Assembly: GCA_903813345.2 (NCBI GenBank)
Contig: CAIIXF020000457.1
Coordinates: 137,513 to 201,512, forward strand
Direction of reading: 5' to 3'
Length of the DNA stretch: 64,000 bases
Origin: Owenia fusiformis
Lineage: Eukaryota > Annelida > Polychaeta > Sabellida > Oweniidae
Shown here: positions 56,865-64,000 of the stretch, in pieces
Layout: each line of letters begins with the position of its first letter
Position numbering within the stretch: the first letter of the stretch is position 1
Program-made: the position numbers and the translations under genes
The notes under the pieces: generated by a model
Databases searched by the model: none
Seen by the model: only the letters and a program-made list of their open reading frames with translations
What the model was told of the DNA's origin: nothing

Positions 56865-59800
56865 CTGCAGCATACAAAACACACTATAAGTATGAGACAT
56901 GTATATATGTACGTATGCATGTGTGCATTACCAGGTATGTATTCTTGGGATATCTCGCAGTATTCTAAAATGAATATTTTCAAGATTTTCTACAACATAT
57001 TTCAGGTATAAATGACATATATCCATTCATACGTTTATGCGTTAGTTAATTGATTAATTGATTGGCACATACATATATGTATATATATATGTTAGTTATG
57101 GCAAATATAAATTAATACACTGCTATTATTTTATAAATGTATTATTTATATATTATTAATGAATGTTATGTGGTCTAAGGTGCAAGGATGCAGGTGTCTC
57201 AATGTTATTATTATGTCACTTTAGTATTTTTCATAAACAATTCATAATATTGCATATTAGTTTATTTTCTATCAAAATTGTTGTTCTAGACACACATTCA
57301 AGTATCTCAAGTATAAAATGACACATTTCACAACTAATGTTTCACCTATTGCTATTTGCCAAACAAAACAATCCCATTTGGATTTTCTATATACATGTAC
57401 TACATTTAGATGAATAAGAGATTTAAAATATTTTTGTGAAGGCTTGTAATTTCCAAAAGCAATGAACTTTGGTTTTATTCCCTATAAACATTCCTTGATT
57501 ATGAACCATTGTTGAATTGATTCAAGTCATGAGATAACTTCCTTTTGGCATATGTGTTTCTCCAAGAATCCAATGGCTCTGTCAACACCACCCCCACTCA
57601 AGTGTACCATGAACAAGGCCATCAGTTAGACTTGGTTCTGCCTGTCAGACCTCATATAGTAGTCTATATATCCTTGCCAGATTGTTCTGTCACTATACAT
57701 AGCCACAAATACTGACTAAATCAAAAAAATCTGTATTGGATGGTATTAATCAAACTTGTCAATGGATGAACCAAGTTGATTTCATTAAGGGGAGGGGGTA
57801 ATGCCTCAGTCACATTTGATCATAGTTCCCAAAATTGAGAGAAATATGGGCATAAAACATAGGGGTAAGTAGTATGATGTAGATTTTCTGTATCGATTTT
57901 GTGAAGCTATATGAAGCAAATGTGACTGAGTGTTTTGAGAAATGTTGATTTTCAATTGAAAACACTTTGTATAAAACTGAAATCTCTTCTTTATTAGTTA
58001 GATCACATCCCTCCTATTCTTAGCAAACTTGGAAGACATATATGCAAACACTGTTGTATTTATAAACATGCTAAGGACATTATGTACATATGAGAAACAA
58101 TTACTCTGGAATGTCAGACTAATGAGTGCCTTAGCCTCAAATTTATTAAAACCACACATAAACCTGGCAACATATCCCTTCTGTGTATGTCATATAAGTA
58201 TATCTTGGAATTTTTCAAACAATTAATGTGAACATTTAAAAGCTTGCCAAAATGATGACTTAGCATTTGTAAAATCTTGTTCAACATCATATACAGATCA
58301 TCATAACACATCTTCTAATTAAACTATAGCTTTACCCTAAATGATAGCAAATGTGGAAATAATGCACTTGATTTGGCTGATGAGGATTAATTGAAGAGTT
58401 GAAGAGAACCAGACTGGGGTACATGATACTGTGATAACATAGGGTTAAAGTTAACCATTATTTACCTACTCATTCTTATTGAATTGTTTGCGACTCTACT
58501 TGGAAATAAATACTTCTGAGTTAACATTAAATATAATATAAATATATTATAAATTATGAAGTAAGTAGTATGCAGTTAGGAACTAACATACACAGACAAA
58601 AAAACAAAAACAAAAACAGATAAAATCAGAGAATGAAACTCATGATGTTACATAATAAATATGATGTTTCAAATTACATATGGTATATCTAATTTTGTAT
58701 ATTGTGCTGTACAGTATATATGATGTTTCATATATTACATATACTGTCTAATGTAACTTTTCATATTGTATATATAAGATTACAGGAATAACAACTACCC
58801 TAACTCTTACATAATAACGAAGAATAGCAACAAATGTCAAGCTGTACAACTGTTAATCTACTTTACTAATTACTTAATATCAACTCAGTAAATTATTACA
58901 AAGATAAGCAACTGCTTCACAAGAACATCTCAGTTCCCATAACGGTCTAAATTAAAAAGTCCAAAGAGGATCTCTCCCATGATTCATTGCATATGATGTT
59001 TGTCCCTATGAACTTTGATGGATGTCTTTAAAGTATTGCAAAGTATGCTGGGATAAGAACATTGTTAGATTTTATTAGTGATAAGACTAATGCCTAAGGA
59101 TCCAGACATGTATGTAGAATGCATAATGAAAATGAGAATAATCATTTGTCTTATTCTTATACATAATAGTAGCAAGCTCCAGATAGAACAAATGCTGAAC
59201 AACCGAAAACCAATTTCTGATAGAATATAATTCTTTTCAGAGTTACTCATAAACTATTTCAAACAATGCCTGTAACATTATTCATTGTTTCCTTCATTGA
59301 CATTTTCTAAAGTCTGTTTTTATGTGAATCTTATTGAATGTATGCTAAGATGTATCAATGCCAGCTTATATATGTGAATTCAATTTGACACTTTAATTAT
59401 CACTTGCTTGTTTGTAAATAGGTATTGGTAGCAATGCAAAAGTTTACAGCAAGTTAATCGTTCACTCAAGAGCGGAATTTATGGTGCGTTCATAAATGAA
59501 ATATAAACAGATATAAAAAAGAAATAATGAAACATTCTAAAAGAAGAACTTTTCAATTTATCTTCTTGGGTAAAGAAAATAGACTCATAAAAGTTCAATT
59601 TCTAAAATTACAAAACATCTGCTATGATAGACCCCCTACAGTTTGCAATTTCTGAAATTACTAGCTTTACAAATATTCGGACATCAAAATTCTTAGACTT
59701 TGAAATATTTTTTGACAATTTAATGATCAAATGAAAATTTGCCTAAAATCTGTATGATTACCAAAACCAGAAGGTCATAAGTCATGATCAGCTACATGTG

Positions 59801-62800
59801 ATTCTTTACAATACCTTAATTACAGGTGTATAAGTTGCTACAATTTCCAAGACAGATGATCTAGAGGTTAAAGTTAGGAGCACAGTTGGTGAAAATGACA
59901 AAATATTTCAAACTGTAGGATCCTAAATTATAATGACCACTGTTTCCAAACATTTACCACAGGGGACCTAAATAACAATACTCTATACTTTCGCCATTAA
60001 AACTTATTCAGTTTCATCATTTGTTAATGCCCAGTATAGTATGAAATAATTGAAGACCTTTGGTCATTCTCAAGTTTTATTAACTCCTCCAACTTGGCTA
60101 TTTCCCCAACATAGCAGCAGGGTCTCCCTATTGTCTATATCATTAACAAAGAATGTTCCGGATTCCAAGCTTGAAACATCAAGCAAAGTAGTTGGCAATT
60201 CTCATCTCATTGAACATTATTAGAATACAGTTGAAGCATTATGAATCCACTACTAAAGCATTGTTGCCAAATTATTAGAAGAACAATATTTAGCTACACT
60301 GCTCTGTTGAGTTATTCCACATCAAATCATTTCAACAACAAGGAGAGCAATTTCTCATTATTCTTTTCAAACATGTTTGGTTTTATCAAACCTGGATCAA
60401 GCAATGGCCGGGTCTCTGCTCATAAGATGCTATATCACCCATCCCCCCCACCCGCCTCTATACCTGGAAGCAAGTATTTCCAGATCGCATGAGAAAGCAT
60501 GAAGATGAACTAAAATATTTGTTTTCTAGCAATAGCAGACAATGAATATACTGTTCATTAGATGCTGAATGAAGTATCATAAAATATTCATGGCTCAGTA
60601 ATTAACAAGTGAGATGACTTCTCTAATGTAAGACAAACAGATATAATTGGCCATATCAACCTTAGGGGAATGTATTAATTAACATTCAGATGAAATGTAT
60701 GTAGCTAAGATGGTAATGTATAAGTACATGTGAGTCAAGAAACTAAATATCTCTTTCAACTATTGTAGACCCCTGATGAATCAACAACAATTAAAACATA
60801 ATAATGATTCATATACTTTTGAATTGGAATATCAGAATCACATCTACTTCACTTAACTTCATTTTCAAATTAATTTTGAGAACACAGAAAAAATATATTT
60901 CTCAATTAACCCTTGTTTTGATAGTGAAATAAATTACATCCATATATAGATGGCAGTATAATCATACAAATCAATAGGTAAATAGGAATCAGAACCACAA
61001 CAGTTGATACCATTAAGGTCACAAAATCAGTTTTAAGTAAAGTAAAAATAAGATATTTAATTGCACATAATGCTTAATGTTACAATGGTTAGCTGGTAAT
61101 AGACCATAAAAGACATAAAATGTAGATACAACATCTGCCAGGTAAAGCAACTATGATAGACAGCAATTAGACACCTACAATACAGTAATATACATGCATC
61201 GGTAGAGTTCATATTGGAAAAGACCCTCCCCCTTTTCCCAAATCTTATGGGCCAACATAACATATGAGGGAAATCATGGATATACTGAAAACAAAAAAAA
61301 TGTATCAATGTTAAACTAGACCAGTTACAGTTATTCCCCAAGATAAAAGTGCGGAGTTCAGTCCTAAAATAGGATAGCGGCAATGGGAATATATGATTTC
61401 TGATCTCAGGTTTCAGAGACCTTAAAATGAATATGACATTTAATGTCCTTTTATTGTATTTTATGTTCTTTAATATAAAACACTTTATTAAGATGTCTTC
61501 ATTTTAAACTATGTGCATATTTCTATATTCCTGGTATATAAAGATATGACATTAAGAACCCCTCAAGAGCAGAGAATCCTATATTTATCCCACTCTCAAT
61601 TCTTAACTTCCATCTCATATTTCCAGTTTTCACAATTGCATATTCTCATCATAAGGTACACCTGTATTGGAAACAATCAGCCTTCTGTTAAAACGCAACC
61701 TGAGAAAAAATGCAACCATAAAGTATAGCAGAGAGTGAAAATTATCGGTTCAAATTGCTATTTTGTTGTGTTGATGTGTCTACCCACTGTGACATAGGGC
61801 AGCTAGTGTACCAAGAGTTGGAGGGACCTCATGCTCTAAATGCAACATCATAATTACATCCCCTGGCCATGTCTCTATTCACATTATGTTTTCATCAAAT
61901 CATCATACCTCAGGAATTTACTGAAGTTCTTATACATTACATATATGTATTAGATCATCTATAGAACAATTATTGTGGTTTTACATATAATTAAGATAAA
62001 TACCTTCATCAAGGAATAATAAATACATTTCGTTCAAGTAGGAATAATCTCTAATGACTGTAGCACCCATTCTGATACTCATAGCATCTTTCCGTTTCAC
62101 CTGAAACATCTCAGGGCTGAGAAGAAATGAGATGTCATGGTTTATCATGATGGTAGCACCTACTTGGTACAGTGTTACACTGTATGAAGCTCAATGTAGA
62201 GGCACCACCCCAGTCAGTGTACAGTGATTCACTAACATTTAATGTTATATATCATTTACCAGATCTCAAAATATATTTCATCAGTGCAAAGTTTATTTAT
62301 TGCCAGGAGGGTTGTTTTCAAAACACTATCTATCCTGATAACCTTTTAAAGGTCTACATTGTCCCCTTTGGCATCTAACTTTAATTAATGAACAAATAAT
62401 ACCCTTTGATTAAAAATTGATGTATGGCCAAAAAGGCACATAGTCAGCCCTGTAACAATCATGTGATTTTTTCAAAGATGAAATGAAAATCTGATAAAAT
62501 TCCAAAATATTACAACATTATTTTATAATGAAAATACCAGACAAAGAGAGAGAGTCATTGACAACATGGGAGACAAATTCTTGCACTTCTACTGTGATCC
62601 CTCTTGGTAACAACCATCAGCAATTTTTACAATCATTTCTAACATTACCTACCATAGCATACTAAAGTCATATAGTCAGTAAACTCATAAATGTGACCTA
62701 CAGATTTTTCCAACATAAGTTTGAAAATGTCAACTTTTAAATGGCTCCATAAAAAATGTAGTTTTGTGATGGTTATCTCTTAATATTATTTCATGTGGTT

Positions 62801-64000
62801 GCTCTAATGTTTGGGTCACAAAAGCTTGCAATGAGAACACAATATCAAACCACCACCGGAACAGACTGATGGCCATTTAACATTGTTTTGCTTGATATGA
62901 TCATTTTTTCAAGAAAAAGTGTCTGGAAGGGGCGATGTATTTGATGTATTTTAGGACGGGACAGAATTAATATCAGGATGGGGAGAGTCGTTGGAGGTCA
63001 ACCACATGATAGATTGATTTATATAATTTTCTAATGTTGAAAAAGTCTGATTTTAGGGGGAATGGGAATAAATGGGAGATTGGGGGGCATATTGAGGCTC
63101 ACATATTGCATAGTTAGACACTTTAGCAGTAAATCATGGGTGAAACTTGATATTGTCAAATTTCAGCAAATTGTCTAATTAGCTCATGGAACCAGAAAAT
63201 ATCTACTGAAATATTTCATCATGAGAAGAAACTACATTCAAATAAAATTACATTAAATCATATCCAAAATTTAATTAGCTTAAAAATAAGCAACTGCAAA
63301 TTATATTAAAATAAATATTAAAAAAACATGAAACATTATTCCAGGTCAATAATTCTAACTTTGTTGATTAAACTAGCAAAGATTCCGCAAGGTGGTTCGT
63401 TATCTCCCTCATTACAACTTATATCAGGTACCATCTCTGCTTTCCCTTTTCATTATTGAAAACTGTCAAAACACGTAAATTATAAACTATTCAGAGCTTA
63501 GTTTAGTTCACAATAGAGTTTTCTATTTGACCAGTTTATAATTAGAACTGTCTGCCTTAAATTTTCAATTTCACCCCAAGTTCCATCTTTCAAACTGTCA
63601 ACAGAGCTTATCAGATATAATACCTGGCACTTTTCAAATCATTTTCTCTATTTGACATTTTACTAAATTGTAAAATATTTATTTTCAATGGGAGTATCCA
63701 TGCTGAACATTTGAAATATGTTTACGTTGCTCGAGGGAGAGAGAATATGATATAGAAAAAAATGTTTAGCACCAAAATACAAAATAGCTGTCATTTTCGT
63801 GATTTTGAACTATAAACAGTGGCCTGACAGTTCAGTTACAGTAACTAAAAAAAACACATAAATACTTTGAATCTGTTTTTTAGTCATGTTTAAGGCATCA
63901 AAACTTAACCCTGGTCTACTCTAGTCAATACAGATTGCCTCTCTTGTTTTATGATAGACAGCAATGAATCACTATAGTCTTCTCTCCCTTTCTCCAACAC
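56865..64000 (-). other. ds: Long 5' intron of dachsous (continues past the window)
   Basis: No cadherin motif, DxNDNxP linker or matching exon found in 7.1 kb. The sequence is AT-rich with patches of ATAT repeats (57060-57160, 58520-58790). The upstream exon must lie beyond 64000. One unrelated candidate exon is listed separately at about 62 kb. Confidence 0.6.
62006..62190 (-). other. Open stretch with weak exon-like features, unknown
   Basis: On the minus strand a frame of about 60 codons reads YQVGATIMINHDISFLLSPE, MFQVKRKDAMSIRMGATVI and RDYSYLNEMYLLFLDE. AG sites with pyrimidine tracts lie inside it (TTTCTTCTCAG, GAGATGTTTCAG), and a weak donor GAAG/GTATTT ends it near 62006. GATGGTAGCACCTA and GACTGTAGCACCCA occur about 110 bp apart on the plus strand, so it may be a small duplicated repeat instead. 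I do not recognise the peptide. Confidence 0.2.

Overview
The window looks like 64 kb of a metazoan nuclear genome, most likely a bivalve or other mollusc. It is AT-rich, with long introns, two 500-base assembly gaps, one large spliced gene, and many repeats built like the mollusc 'pearl'/Helentron-associated elements: tandem core, tetranucleotide microsatellite, short 3' hairpin. The mollusc call rests on repeat architecture and general knowledge, not on a database search. No bacterial features, tRNA, rRNA or CRISPR array were seen.

Right half (39.7-64 kb, minus strand): the 3' part of a dachsous-type giant protocadherin gene. I place 21 coding exons between 56864 and 39753. Splice sites and phases agree throughout, giving 8253 nt, or 2750 residues plus a stop. 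The product has about 22 cadherin repeats, one membrane span and a cytoplasmic tail of about 400 residues with strongly dachsous-like motifs. The signal peptide and first few cadherin repeats lie beyond 64000, so the first intron seen here exceeds 7.1 kb. One intron carries a 1.4-kb pearl-like element. One exon/intron border has been tandemly copied so that five 5' splice sites stand in a row.

Left edge (1-6.8 kb, minus strand): a reading frame of about 3.6 kb without stops that leaves the window at position 1. It encodes a nine-copy 12-residue repeat, a Lys-rich low-complexity region, an OTU cysteine-protease domain and then a second cysteine-protease-like domain with a Cys ... Asp-x-His signature like the herpesvirus-tegument ubiquitin-specific protease fold. 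This pairing fits the N-terminal half of an animal Helitron/Helentron replicase, whose Rep and helicase parts would lie left of the window. A 69-nt upstream exon is proposed at 6757-6825.

Middle (3.9-38.5 kb): repeat territory. It holds two related TA-flanked MITEs of about 495 bp, a 624-bp TIR element, and an internally deleted mariner element with perfect 41-bp inverted repeats that keeps both ends of its transposase frame. It also holds a mosaic of pearl-like fragments, a 17.8-kb head-to-tail array of 11 related 1.4-2.3-kb elements, a 360-bp tandem repeat, and a small gene remnant.

A unifying observation is that several unrelated-looking repeat families share one layout: an AAAATGGYGGCCATTTT-type core palindrome or a tandem core, a tetranucleotide or pyrimidine microsatellite, and a GAACTTCGTTC-like 3' hairpin whose flank is inverted near the 5' end. 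The window also holds a candidate autonomous Helitron/Helentron gene that could be a relative of whatever mobilised them; that link is inference.
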